NCBI GenBank assembly: GCA_964614915.1
Contig: CAZTNC010000015.1
Span: 93,016-157,015 of the forward strand
Source of the DNA: WTFY01 sp964614915
GTDB lineage: Bacteria > Pseudomonadota > Gammaproteobacteria > UBA4575
Reading direction: 5' to 3'
DNA: 64,000 nt
A model generated the notes under the pieces. It was not told the DNA's origin, did not search any database, and saw nothing but the letters and a program-made list of their open reading frames with translations. The number at the start of each line of letters is the position of its first letter. The first letter of the stretch is position 1. Shown here one piece after another: positions 18,752 through 27,883 of the stretch. A program made the position numbers and the translations under genes.

Positions 18752-19870
18752 CTAGGAGGCTCGCGGCGGAGAAGCTTCATTCTCGGTATGATCGAAGTGC
18801 AAAACTTGGGTCGGGTAGGCAATGCTTGCGTGATGCTTTTCAATGATCTCGGAAATCTTCAGCAAGACATCCTGCTTGACCTCGTGAAACCGGATCCAGT
18901 TTGTGGTTTTCGTGAACGTGTATACAAAAAAGTCTACCGATGAGTCACTGAACTGGTTGAAGTTCACGATCATTGTCTGCTTTTGATCGATCTCCTCATG
19001 CTGTCTCAGCATATCCTTGACTTCATGTACGATCATATCCATTGAATGGATATCGTCGTAACGAATCCCGATGGTCTCATAGATTCTTCGATGCGACATG
19101 CGGGAAGGGTTTTCTACGATGATGCTCGCGAAAACCGAGTTCGGGACATAGAGAGGTCGTTTGTCAAATGTCCGGATCCGGGTCTGGCGCCATCCGATTT
19201 CCTCAACGGTGCCTTCGATCTCTTTATCCGGAGAACAAATCCAGTCCCCAACCTTAAACGGGCGGTCAAGGTAAATCATCAGGCCGCCAAAGAAATTGGA
19301 TAACAGGTCTTTGGCAGCAAAACCCACTGCAATACCGCCGATCCCTCCAAAAGCGAGAACTCCTGAAATGCTGAAGCCAAGAGTTTGCAGCATCACCAGG
19401 GCTGCAGTAATGAAAACAGATGCATTGACCAGTTTGACCAATGCATGGGTCGTGGTCACATCCACACTGCTCCCCTGCTGGGAGTGCTTGCGGATGAAGG
19501 CCTTCTCAAACTCTCGAACAAAGCGGATCAAAAACCAGGTGAGTATCGCGATCACCGAAATATCTCGTACCGGATCAATCGCCTTGAAAATTTCTGCCTC
19601 TGTTCTGCTGGCAACAATGTCAGCAGCAAACAAAATTCCGACCACCCAGATCAATACCTGCAAGGGTTTGCGAACGGCATAAACAAATGCATCATCCCAG
19701 GGGTTTGCCGAGCGCTGGACATTTTTTTCCAGCCTCCGCAAAAACAGGCTTACAAAAGAGTTAAACAAGAGGACAGCGAATACTACGACAAACACCTGGA
19801 TTACCCAGGTGGGGGAAATGTCATGTGGCCACAGATTTCCGAAAATCCCTGAAAGATATGTGCTGTCCAT
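18752..19870 (-). CDS. Mechanosensitive ion channel, MscS family
   Basis: Inner-membrane channel of 372 residues. Four to five hydrophobic helices lead to the pore helix GGIGGIAVGFAAKDLLSNFFGG near residue 178 and the beta domain start DRPFKVGDWI. The C-terminal mixed domain is present. Longer than E. coli MscS because of extra N-terminal helices. Lies between the MTIP gene and nagZ on the same strand. Confidence 0.92.
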   Translation of the reverse strand: MDSTYLSGIFGNLWPHDISPTWVIQVFVVVFAVLLFNSFVSLFLRRLEKNVQRSANPWDDAFVYAVRKPLQVLIWVVGILFAADIVASRTEAEIFKAIDPVRDISVIAILTWFLIRFVREFEKAFIRKHSQQGSSVDVTTTHALVKLVNASVFITAALVMLQTLGFSISGVLAFGGIGGIAVGFAAKDLLSNFFGGLMIYLDRPFKVGDWICSPDKEIEGTVEEIGWRQTRIRTFDKRPLYVPNSVFASIIVENPSRMSHRRIYETIGIRYDDIHSMDMIVHEVKDMLRQHEEIDQKQTMIVNFNQFSDSSVDFFVYTFTKTTNWIRFHEVKQDVLLKISEIIEKHHASIAYPTQVLHFDHTENEASPPRAS

Positions 19871-19900
19871 ACTGTCTTTATTGCTGTGGGATGTATGCCA

Positions 19901-20950
19901 TTAAATCAGCAGATCACTGCTGGAGGAATCCAGATACGATTCTACTTGTAATACCGCAGATTGCCATGCCTTCCTGACGCGCAGATCTTTATTGGGAATT
20001 GCATGCTTCCCACCATGCATGCGAGCCAAGCGAATCTGGGATGCCGGATTGTCCTGATTCGTCAACTGTTCTGCAACCTGAACAGCCTGCTTATTCTCAT
20101 TGCAGATCAGTACCATGTCGCAACCGGCTTGCAGAGCTTTTTGTGTGCGCACTAGATACTCTTCACTGCAAGCCGCAGCTTTCATGCTGAGATCATCACT
20201 GAACACCGCACCTTTGAAATCCAGCTCCTCACGCAATACTGCATGCAGCCACTTCCTGGAATAGGTTGCCACTTCCTTGTCTATCCTCTCGTATACAACA
20301 TGCGCACTCATGATCCCCGCAATGCCCTGATTGATCAGGCGCCGAAATGGCAGGATATCCTGCATGACAAGATCCGGGTAGCTGCGGGTATCCACAGGCA
20401 TGTCAATGTGCGAGTCCGCCGCAACACCGCCATGCCCTGGGAAGTGCTTGCCAACGGCTTGCATGCCTGCGCTGCGCATCCCGCGAACGTAGTGCATCGC
20501 CAGCAAAGCAACAATTTCCGGGTCCTTGTGAAAAGCACGCTCGCCAATCACCTGACTAATTCCAAGGTTCAGATCAAGGACCGGCGCAAAACTGAAATCG
20601 ATCCCGACAGACCTGAGTTCTGTGGCCATGAGCCATCCTGTAACCTCAGCCAGTTCACACGCTCTGCGTGAGTCCGTGTCATGGATTCTTCCCAGTTCTT
20701 GAATCGCGGGTAATTGGGTGAATCCCTCGCGAAACCGCTGTACACACCCTCCCTCCTGATCCACGGCAACCAGCAATCTTGGATGGCGTAGGGCATGAAT
20801 TTCACTGACCAGGCTTGTCAGGCTGTCAACTGATGTAAAATTCCTGCTGAAAAGAATCACACCGCCGACCTGGGGCGACAGCAAAAGTCTTTTTTCCTGT
20901 GCAGATAATGAATCTGCACGAAGATCGACCATGAGCGGACCTAGCGACAT
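19901..20950 (-). CDS. nagZ: Beta-N-acetylhexosaminidase NagZ
   Basis: Cytoplasmic glycoside hydrolase family 3 enzyme that removes GlcNAc from recycled anhydromuropeptides. Motifs: GVILFSRNF near residue 32, VAVDQEGGCVQR near 61, GKHFPGHGGVAADSHID near 163 with the catalytic His, and the nucleophile loop FSDDLSMKAA near 246. ATG 20950 preferred over TTG 20956. About 349 residues. Confidence 0.96.
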   Translation of the reverse strand: MSLGPLMVDLRADSLSAQEKRLLLSPQVGGVILFSRNFTSVDSLTSLVSEIHALRHPRLLVAVDQEGGCVQRFREGFTQLPAIQELGRIHDTDSRRACELAEVTGWLMATELRSVGIDFSFAPVLDLNLGISQVIGERAFHKDPEIVALLAMHYVRGMRSAGMQAVGKHFPGHGGVAADSHIDMPVDTRSYPDLVMQDILPFRRLINQGIAGIMSAHVVYERIDKEVATYSRKWLHAVLREELDFKGAVFSDDLSMKAAACSEEYLVRTQKALQAGCDMVLICNENKQAVQVAEQLTNQDNPASQIRLARMHGGKHAIPNKDLRVRKAWQSAVLQVESYLDSSSSDLLI

Positions 20951-21226
20951 TTGCAAAATTATCCGCTGGTCAAACCGGAAGTTGGAGGTCAGGATCCTCC
21001 AAAATATGCGCCCTACCCCTTGAGGCCTGCGCCTGGAAAGACAAAATCATTACACTATCCTCACCATGCATCATCCAGACAGTCACACCGCCTTGAACTC
21101 ATGCAGACACCTTCACCGGGTCGTTACGTGGCCAGACGGATTCCTTGCGGTATATAGTATGCACCCGAAAAAGGAATATCAGCCAAATTTGTGCAAGCGG
21201 GTTTTGGGTCCCACAAACAAGCCAGA

Positions 21227-22327
21227 ATGATTCAATCAGCTTACCAGGAACTGCTTGAAACACAGCAGATCGTACAGGATTCGGATCAGGAAAAAACAGT
21301 CTTGGCACTCCAAGCCCTACATCACGGACTCAATCACCACGACTCGAAACCCGGACTGCTAAAGCGCATTACGAGCTTTCTGCCTAGCGGGCAAGACCCT
21401 GCAGATATCAAGGGGCTATACATATGGGGAGGGATTGGTCGTGGCAAGACGTTTCTGATGGACCTGTTTTTCTCCAATCTGCATATACAGCAAAAATTGC
21501 GCCTGCACTACCACCAGTTCATGGATGAGGCCCATGGCTTGCTGAAGCACTGCAGGGATGAGGCCGATCCTCTCAAACGAGTCGCCCGCAAATTTGCTGA
21601 CAAGGCCAAGGTGCTCTGTCTCGATGAATTTTTTGTGCATGACATCGGAGATGCCATGATTATTTCAGGGTTACTGCAAGGGCTCTTTGAGCATAAAACC
21701 ATCCTAGTCACAACTTCCAACACAAGGCCGGATCTGCTGTATACAAACGGATTGCAGCGTGAACGGTTTTTACCTGCTATTGAATTGTTGCAAACACACA
21801 TGAAGGTAGTGCAGCTCGACGGTGAAACGGACTACCGCTTCGAGCTCATGCAAACAGAAGGGATCTACAACACCCCCATCGACGATGCCTCGCAAGACTG
21901 GCTTGAACATCACTTTCTGAGCTTGTGCGCAGAAAAAAATGATGGTTCCTGGGGGAAAATCCAGGTCAGGAACCGGAATCTGCAGAGCATACGCCACTCG
22001 GACACGATCGCATGGTTTGATTTCCGGGAATTATGCGCAGAGCCACGCGGTACCTCGGACTATATTGAACTAGCCAAGCGCTTCAACACCATTTTGATTT
22101 CGCATGTGCCTGTTTTCAGAAACAACGATGACCAGGCAAGGAGATTCATCAACCTTGTGGACGAGTTTTATGATCGTAATGTAAAGTTGATCCTCTCTGC
22201 CGAGGCTTGGCCAGATTCACTGTATCAAGGCACACGGCTCAGCGAAGAATTCAGACGCACGGTGAGCCGGCTGAATGAAATGCAATCGCTTGAATATTTG
22301 GAAAAACAATATCACCCGGAACGATAA
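21227..22327 (+). CDS. zapE: Cell division ATPase ZapE (AFG1 family)
   Basis: AFG1-like P-loop ATPase associated with the Z ring. Walker A GGIGRGKTFLMDLFF near residue 70, Walker B VLCLDEFFVHDIGDAMI near 130, and TSNTRPDLLYTNGLQRERFLPAI near 165. I take ATG 21227 because the upstream GTG at 21191 has no suitably spaced ribosome site. 366 residues. The 19 bases to mdh contain the mdh ribosome site. Confidence 0.93.
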   Translation: MIQSAYQELLETQQIVQDSDQEKTVLALQALHHGLNHHDSKPGLLKRITSFLPSGQDPADIKGLYIWGGIGRGKTFLMDLFFSNLHIQQKLRLHYHQFMDEAHGLLKHCRDEADPLKRVARKFADKAKVLCLDEFFVHDIGDAMIISGLLQGLFEHKTILVTTSNTRPDLLYTNGLQRERFLPAIELLQTHMKVVQLDGETDYRFELMQTEGIYNTPIDDASQDWLEHHFLSLCAEKNDGSWGKIQVRNRNLQSIRHSDTIAWFDFRELCAEPRGTSDYIELAKRFNTILISHVPVFRNNDDQARRFINLVDEFYDRNVKLILSAEAWPDSLYQGTRLSEEFRRTVSRLNEMQSLEYLEKQYHPER

Positions 22328-22345
22328 TTCTATAAGGAACACTAC

Positions 22346-23323
22346 ATGAAACCAGCAGTACGAATCGCTATCACAGGTGCCGCAGGAAATATTGGATATG
22401 CCGCCGCATTCCGAATTTCTGCAGGAGATATGCTGGGCGCTGACCAGCCTGTAATCCTCCAGCTGATTGAAATCGAGCCCGCGTTGCAGGCTTTGCGAGG
22501 TGTCGAGATGGAACTGCTGGATTGTGCCTTTCCATTGCTTGAGGATGTAATCGTTACAGCGGACCTCAGCGTTGGCTTCAAGGATGCAGATTATGTCCTG
22601 CTCATAGGCTCGAAACCACGAACCAAGGGCATGGAACGCAGTGACCTGTTAAGTGACAACGGAAAAATCTTCGGGCCGCAGGGCCGCGCCATCAATGACC
22701 ATTGCTCCCGTGATGTAAAAGTACTTGTTATTGGAAACCCGGCGAACACCAATGGTCTGATTGCCGTGAACAATGCTCCTGACCTGTCTCCCACACAATT
22801 CACTTCCATGATGAGACTTGACCATAACCGTGCCCTCAATCAGCTCTCGCTGAAAACCGGGACGCCGGTCACCGGAATTAACCGCCTGACTGTATGGGGC
22901 AATCACTCGCTTACGCAGTATCCTGATATCAGCCACTGCTCCATTGGCGGTGAGAATGCCACCTCGCTGGTTGATATGGCCTGGTATAAGGAAACCTTTC
23001 TTTCCAGTGTGCAAAAACGCGGAGCAGAAATAATCGTTGCCCGTGGAGCATCCTCTGCAGCATCGGCCGCCTCGGCAGCAATCGACCATATGCGTGACTG
23101 GGTATTTGGAACCTCCAGCGAGGACTGGACGAGCATGAGTATCGTATCAAACGGAGACTACGGGATTACGGAAGGGCTGATGTTTTCATTTCCCGTACGT
23201 TGCAAGAATGGCGAATACGAGGTGGTTCGCGATCTGGAAATTGATGACTTCAGCCGGGAGATGGTCCAGGCGACAGAGAAAGAGCTGCTGGAAGAACGTG
23301 ATGCGGTCAAGGATCTGCTTTGA
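22346..23323 (+). CDS. mdh: Malate dehydrogenase
   Basis: NAD-dependent oxidation of malate to oxaloacetate in the TCA cycle. 325 residues, the long (cytosolic-type) MDH branch: ITGAAGNIGYAAAFRI at the N terminus, GSKPRTKGMERSDLL near residue 88, VIGNPANTNG near 126, MRLDHNRAL near 151 and the catalytic His in WGNHSLTQYPD near 183. Glu in LIEIEPALQALRG fits NAD rather than NADP. Strong ribosome site TAAGGA ahead of the ATG. The sdh operon follows, facing it. Confidence 0.96.
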   Translation: MKPAVRIAITGAAGNIGYAAAFRISAGDMLGADQPVILQLIEIEPALQALRGVEMELLDCAFPLLEDVIVTADLSVGFKDADYVLLIGSKPRTKGMERSDLLSDNGKIFGPQGRAINDHCSRDVKVLVIGNPANTNGLIAVNNAPDLSPTQFTSMMRLDHNRALNQLSLKTGTPVTGINRLTVWGNHSLTQYPDISHCSIGGENATSLVDMAWYKETFLSSVQKRGAEIIVARGASSAASAASAAIDHMRDWVFGTSSEDWTSMSIVSNGDYGITEGLMFSFPVRCKNGEYEVVRDLEIDDFSREMVQATEKELLEERDAVKDLL

Positions 23324-23463
23324 CTGATACAGCGAGCCATTCTACGGCTAGGCGGGATTCACTGCCCAAGTTGGTCTTCTTTGAATAAAAATATATTATT
23401 TAATTACTTATAGAATAAATATTACATATCTCATAGATATATCCCCGGCAGAGAAATGTAAAG

Positions 23464-23973
23464 CTATGGGGTTACGATATCTTCAGTGGACAATCTGTTT
23501 TGTCGCAACTGACCGTTTTTTACAAAAGAATGTCCTTGCCTGTCACAATACGACAGCCATTTGAATAAGAAACGATTCAGGTGCCACCTTTTCGGCAAAG
23601 AAGGGCTTGTCCTGGGTCTGTAAGAACGATTGTTTATGTTTTTGTTCCGGAAGGTCTGACTGATCACTTCAGCTTGCAATGCATCATAGTAGATTCGTAG
23701 TTTGAGATTTGGGTAGGCCAGCAAGCCGCTCTTTGCATCCGCGAAATAGTAGGTCAGCGCAATGGTCGAGGTGTACCGGGTCTTCTCCAGTACCTGAAGA
23801 TACAAATCCATTCCCTGTGGAATCCGTGACACTGCAATGGCTGGCATGGTGTCCTTGGTACCACACAGTTTGCGCAGACGAATGTAATTCGCCTCGTACA
23901 TCTCCATCAGCCCGGCAAAAGTGTTGGGTGACGGGTCCGCCAAAAACCGTTTTTGTAAAGACAGATTTCTCAT
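23464..23973 (-). CDS. DUF1249 family protein
   Basis: 169 residues. The segments FAGLMEMYEANYIRLRKL, LEKTRYTSTIALTYYF and LKLRIYYDALQAEVI match the DUF1249 (YqiB-like) family, whose function is not established. ATG 23973 preferred to TTG 23979. The C-terminal 30 residues are basic and may be unstructured. It lies after sdhE on the same strand, with a 26-base inverted repeat between the two genes. The ~140 bases on its other side, towards mdh, are AT-rich with no recognisable feature. Confidence 0.75.
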   Translation of the reverse strand: MRNLSLQKRFLADPSPNTFAGLMEMYEANYIRLRKLCGTKDTMPAIAVSRIPQGMDLYLQVLEKTRYTSTIALTYYFADAKSGLLAYPNLKLRIYYDALQAEVISQTFRNKNINNRSYRPRTSPSLPKRWHLNRFLFKWLSYCDRQGHSFVKNGQLRQNRLSTEDIVTP

Positions 23974-23994
23974 CTTCAAACATGCATCGCGACG

Positions 23995-24020
23995 TCCGGT
24001 TATACTGGCATATAACCGGA
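23995..24020. repeat. Perfect 10-bp inverted repeat between sdhE and DUF1249
   Basis: TCCGGTTATA, loop CTGGCA, TATAACCGGA. On the minus strand no run of T follows, so it is not a standard intrinsic terminator. It sits about 20 bases ahead of the DUF1249 start, so an operator or an mRNA-stabilising hairpin are both possible. Confidence 0.55.
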
Positions 24021-24074
24021 AAACGCTGCAACAATTACAAAAAAGAAAGGGACAAGCATGCCCCGCAACCGGTT

Positions 24075-24308
24075 TCAGGCGCGCATGAACTCGATCACTT
24101 TGTTGATGTGATGATCATGTGATTCCTGCATCCCCGTCACTAAGGCATACAACTCAGGGTCCTGCATCTCCAGCATGTCTTCGAACGCATGCTTCAATGC
24201 AGGCTCAGCATTCCGGTAATGGTTCTCCAGAAATGTCATCATCAGGATATCCAGCTCCTTGGTGCCTCTCCGGCAGCGCCATAGCAGTTTTTGTGCCTTT
24301 TCCTGCAT
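24075..24308 (-). CDS. sdhE: FAD assembly factor SdhE
   Basis: 77-residue protein that promotes covalent FAD attachment to SdhA. It carries the family RGxxE-type motif in RCRRGTKELD and the LMMTFLENHY helix. I start it at ATG 24308, five bases after the sdhB stop; a longer reading would run into sdhB. Its place at the end of the sdh operon supports the assignment. Confidence 0.93.
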   Translation of the reverse strand: MQEKAQKLLWRCRRGTKELDILMMTFLENHYRNAEPALKHAFEDMLEMQDPELYALVTGMQESHDHHINKVIEFMRA

Positions 24309-24313
24309 TTGCC

Positions 24314-25096
24314 TCAGCCTCCGGCACCAGCGGTAAGCTTCTTGATTTCCGCAATTGCCTTTGCTGGATTCAGTCCCTTGGGGCAGGTATTCGTGCAGTT
24401 CATGATGGTATGGCAACGATAAAGCTTGAAGGCATCCTTCAATTCCTCCAGGCGCTCGGCCGTGGCCTCATCCCGGCTGTCGGCAATCCACCGGTAAGCC
24501 TGCAGCAACACGGCAGGACCGAGATAGCGGTCACTGTTCCACCAGTAACTGGGGCAACTGGTCGAGCAGCACGCACACAGGATGCATTCCTCCAGGCCTT
24601 CCAGCTTTTCACGGTCATCCTTGGATTGCAGCCGTTCACGTCCTGACGGAGCTGGTGCCTCGGTTTTGATCCACGGCTTGACCGATGCGTACTGCGCATA
24701 AAACCTGCTCAGGTCCACCACGAGATCCTTGACGACCTGCATGTGGGGCAGAGGATAAACCTTGATGTCACCCTTGATCTCCTCGATGGCCTTGATGCAT
24801 GCCAGTGTGTTTGAACCATTGATGTTCATCGAGCAAGAACCGCAGATGCCTTCCCGGCACGACCGGCGAAATGTCAGGGTGGAATCAATTTCATTCTTGA
24901 TCTTGATCAGTGCATCCAGCACCATCGGCCCGCAGGTGTCCAGGTCGATTTCGTAGGTGTCCGTGCGTGGGTTCTCCTTATTGTCCGGATCATAACGATA
25001 GACAACCACTTTCTTCGTCTGACCGCCGCCGGTAGCAGCAGGATACGTTTTGCCCGGCTTGACTACGGAATTTGCTGGAAGATTGAACTGTGCCAT
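24314..25096 (-). CDS. sdhB: Succinate dehydrogenase iron-sulfur subunit
   Basis: 260-residue electron-transfer subunit of complex II. The [2Fe-2S] motif CREGICGSCSMNINGSNTLAC lies near residue 80, the [4Fe-4S] motif CILCACCSTSCPSYW near 172 and the [3Fe-4S] motif CHTIMNCTNTCPKGLNP near 230. Between sdhA and sdhE on the minus strand. Confidence 0.97.
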   Translation of the reverse strand: MAQFNLPANSVVKPGKTYPAATGGGQTKKVVVYRYDPDNKENPRTDTYEIDLDTCGPMVLDALIKIKNEIDSTLTFRRSCREGICGSCSMNINGSNTLACIKAIEEIKGDIKVYPLPHMQVVKDLVVDLSRFYAQYASVKPWIKTEAPAPSGRERLQSKDDREKLEGLEECILCACCSTSCPSYWWNSDRYLGPAVLLQAYRWIADSRDEATAERLEELKDAFKLYRCHTIMNCTNTCPKGLNPAKAIAEIKKLTAGAGG

Positions 25097-25109
25097 TCAT
25101 TAATCCTTT

Positions 25110-26900
25110 TCAATAAACCCTGGCCTTTGGCGGGATTACCTCAACCTCGTCGGTCTGGGTATACATGTGCACCGGCCTGTATCCAATGGCCACATCTCCA
25201 TGCCCATCAATAGTGGCCAAGGTGTGCTTCATCCAGTTCTCATCATCACGTTCCGGATAGTCGTCACGAGCCTGCGCGCCACGGCTCTCGGTGCGGTTGA
25301 GTGCAGACTGTGCAGTGACAATTGCCTGGGGCATCAAATTCGTCAGTTCAATGGCCTCGACCAAATCTGTATTCCAGACCATGGAGCGATCGCTAAGTCT
25401 TAAATTGTCCATCTGGGAAAACAGTTCCCGAAGTCGGATCAACCCTTTCTCGATCAACTCGCCGGTTCTGAAAACAGCAGCATGGCTTTGCATAGTCTTT
25501 TGCATTTCAATGCGCAGATGGGCCACCGTAATTTCACCACTGGCATGTCTCAGTTTATCAAAACGGTTGAGTACAGCATCCACTACAGCACCATTCAATT
25601 TTTCATGGGGCTGGCCTGGTTTGACCAGTTCCACGGCACGAAGTGCTGCCGCCCTGCCAAATACAATCAGGTCCAGCAGGGAATTGGACCCCAGGCGGTT
25701 GGCGCCATGCACCGACACGCAAGCTGCCTCGCCAATGGCCATCAGCCCGGGAATCACATGATCCGGGTCATCGTCTTTCAGGGTCACCACCTCTCCCTGA
25801 TAGTTCGTAGGGATACCGCCCATGTTGTAGTGCACGGTCGGCAAGACGGGGATTGGCTCTCGCGTGACATCGATACCTGCAAAAATCCTGGCAGATTCGG
25901 CAATCCCCGGAAGCTTCGAGTTGATCAGGTCCGCACCCAGGTGCTCCAGGTGAAGCTGTATGTGATCCTTTTCTTCCCCCACGCCACGCCCTTCATTGAT
26001 TTCAATGGTCATGGAACGGCTGACCACATCACGTGAGGCCAGGTCCTTTGCGTTCGGGGCATATCGTTCCATGAAACGCTCGCCCTCCGAATTGGTCAGG
26101 TAGCCGCCTTCTCCTCGCACACCTTCTGTAATCAGGCATCCGGAGCCATAAATTCCGGTTGGATGAAACTGTACGAATTCCATGTCCTGCAGCGGCAACC
26201 CCGCGCGCAAGATCATCGCATTGCCGTCCCCGGTACAGGTATGTGCCGAAGTGCAGGAGAAATAAGTGCGCCCATAACCGCCTGTGGCAAGCAGCACCAT
26301 GTGTGCCCGAAAAACGTGCAATTCCCCTGTAGCGAGATCCCAGGCCAGCACGCCTTTGCATGCCCCTTCATCATTCATCAGCAGATCGATTGCAAAGTAC
26401 TCGATAAAGAACTCTGCGTTGTGCTTCAGGGACTGCTGATAGAGAGTGTGCAGAATTGCATGACCGGTTCTGTCCGCCGCGGCGCAGGTTCTTTGTGCAA
26501 TTCCCTCGCCATATCGAGTGGTCATGCCCCCAAAGGGTCTCTGGTAAATACGCCCGTCGTCCGTGCGTGAGAAAGGAACTCCGTAGTGCTCAAGTTCCAC
26601 AACGGCTGGAATCGCCTCGCGACACATGTATTCAATGGCATCCTGGTCACCCAGCCAGTCGGAGCCTTTGACCGTGTCATACATGTGCCAGCGCCAGTCA
26701 TCCTCGCCCATATTGGCAAGGGCCGCGCTCATTCCACCCTGTGCCGCCACAGTATGGCTGCGGGTCGGGAACACCTTGGTGATACATGCCGTTGAAAGCC
26801 CGCTTGCCGTCATGCCCAGTGTGGCACGCAGTCCGGCGCCACCTGCGCCTACAACCACCACATCATAGGCATGCTCGGTCAATCTGTACGCCTTGCTCAT
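25110..26900 (-). CDS. sdhA: Succinate dehydrogenase flavoprotein subunit
   Basis: 596-residue catalytic subunit oxidising succinate to fumarate. FAD-binding GAGGAGLRA near residue 18, covalent-flavin histidine in TRSHTVAAQGGMSAAL near 46, the active-site region QFHPTGIYGSG near 245, and HGANRLGSNSLLDL near 400. Normal length and start. Confidence 0.98.
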   Translation of the reverse strand: MSKAYRLTEHAYDVVVVGAGGAGLRATLGMTASGLSTACITKVFPTRSHTVAAQGGMSAALANMGEDDWRWHMYDTVKGSDWLGDQDAIEYMCREAIPAVVELEHYGVPFSRTDDGRIYQRPFGGMTTRYGEGIAQRTCAAADRTGHAILHTLYQQSLKHNAEFFIEYFAIDLLMNDEGACKGVLAWDLATGELHVFRAHMVLLATGGYGRTYFSCTSAHTCTGDGNAMILRAGLPLQDMEFVQFHPTGIYGSGCLITEGVRGEGGYLTNSEGERFMERYAPNAKDLASRDVVSRSMTIEINEGRGVGEEKDHIQLHLEHLGADLINSKLPGIAESARIFAGIDVTREPIPVLPTVHYNMGGIPTNYQGEVVTLKDDDPDHVIPGLMAIGEAACVSVHGANRLGSNSLLDLIVFGRAAALRAVELVKPGQPHEKLNGAVVDAVLNRFDKLRHASGEITVAHLRIEMQKTMQSHAAVFRTGELIEKGLIRLRELFSQMDNLRLSDRSMVWNTDLVEAIELTNLMPQAIVTAQSALNRTESRGAQARDDYPERDDENWMKHTLATIDGHGDVAIGYRPVHMYTQTDEVEVIPPKARVY

Positions 26901-26909
26901 TTCGATTTT

Positions 26910-27278
26910 CTACAAAGTGATTTTTAAAAGCGCAAGAATCCCGGCAACAGCCGACAGAATACATGTGGCATTCAACAGGATTAATGAGGCTGTTTTCAGC
27001 CACCCACCTACATAATCCTCGATGATGACCTGTACACCCAGCTTCGTATGGTAGAAGGTCAAGGCAATAAAAATTGCCAAAAAGCTTGTGACAAATGGCG
27101 CTTTCAACCAGCTTACCATTGTCTCGTAGCTTGCATTGCCCAGCATTGCCAGGGAAAAGGCAAGCCATATGACCAAGGGGACCAGTGCTGCCGCAGTAAG
27201 GCGCTGCATCCACCAATGCACCACAGCCTCCCTGCCAACACCGGGAAGCACGGACAACAGTGTACGTAACGACGTCAT
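26910..27278 (-). CDS. sdhD: Succinate dehydrogenase membrane anchor SdhD
   Basis: 122 residues with three hydrophobic helices. HWWMQRLTAAALVPLVIWL near residue 20 and FYHTKLGVQVIIEDYV near 75, the latter with the haem-ligand histidine region. ATG directly follows the sdhC stop codon with no gap. Confidence 0.93.
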   Translation of the reverse strand: MTSLRTLLSVLPGVGREAVVHWWMQRLTAAALVPLVIWLAFSLAMLGNASYETMVSWLKAPFVTSFLAIFIALTFYHTKLGVQVIIEDYVGGWLKTASLILLNATCILSAVAGILALLKITL

Positions 27279-27674
27279 CTACGCCTGCATTCCGTGATGC
27301 AGCCAGACAACCAGCCAAACGGCCACCGTGAACACAACGGTTGCCAACAAGACCACGATTCCTGAGATTCGAGTGGCTTCAATTCCAAAACCCAGACCTG
27401 CGTCAAAAACCAGGTGGCGCACTCCGTTGAACAAATGCAGGAACAGCGCCAAAGTCCATAAAACCAGGAAAACCTGGCCAAGACCCGTCGAAATATAGGC
27501 CCGCAGGACATCATAGGCGCTCGGACCAGCAGCGATCGAAAGCAGCACCACCACCATCAACAAGGCTCCTGCAGCAAGCGCAGCTCCCGTGATGCGGTGC
27601 AGTATGGAGATGACCATCGCAAGCGGCCAGCGATAGATCTGCAAATGCGGTGATAATGGCCTACCCGGATTCAC
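27279..27674 (-). CDS. sdhC: Succinate dehydrogenase cytochrome b556 subunit SdhC
   Basis: 131 residues, three membrane helices. RPLSPHLQIYRW at the N terminus, SILHRITGAALA near residue 23 and HLFNGVRHLVFD near 79 with the haem-ligand histidine. GTG start with an AAGGGAG ribosome site. First gene of sdhCDAB-sdhE; the 209 bases to ygfZ are AT-rich and must contain both divergent promoters. Confidence 0.95.
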   Translation of the reverse strand: MNPGRPLSPHLQIYRWPLAMVISILHRITGAALAAGALLMVVVLLSIAAGPSAYDVLRAYISTGLGQVFLVLWTLALFLHLFNGVRHLVFDAGLGFGIEATRISGIVVLLATVVFTVAVWLVVWLHHGMQA

Positions 27675-27883
27675 CAGAGACTCCCTTGGTTAAGTGCGGA
27701 AACATGGATTATGAAAACGGCCTCTATACGACCCGCCGCCGATGTACAGAGGTCATCCAATTGCTTTATTCTTGGTATCAGATACTACCTGATTAGCTGG
27801 CTATATTGAATATCCTTTGAGATAATATCAATAATTACAATCAGTTAAGAGTTTCACACAGGCCTGCTAAGCCCTCTGCAGGC

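Noticed and set aside
21066..21230. 54-residue plus-strand ORF ending in ATGA with the zapE start
   Set aside because: The start-stop overlap is attractive, but the sequence has no recognisable features and no ribosome site; could be chance.
27781..27850. AT-rich stretch as an origin or attachment site
   Set aside because: Short, without repeats or integrase nearby; best explained as promoters of sdhC and ygfZ.
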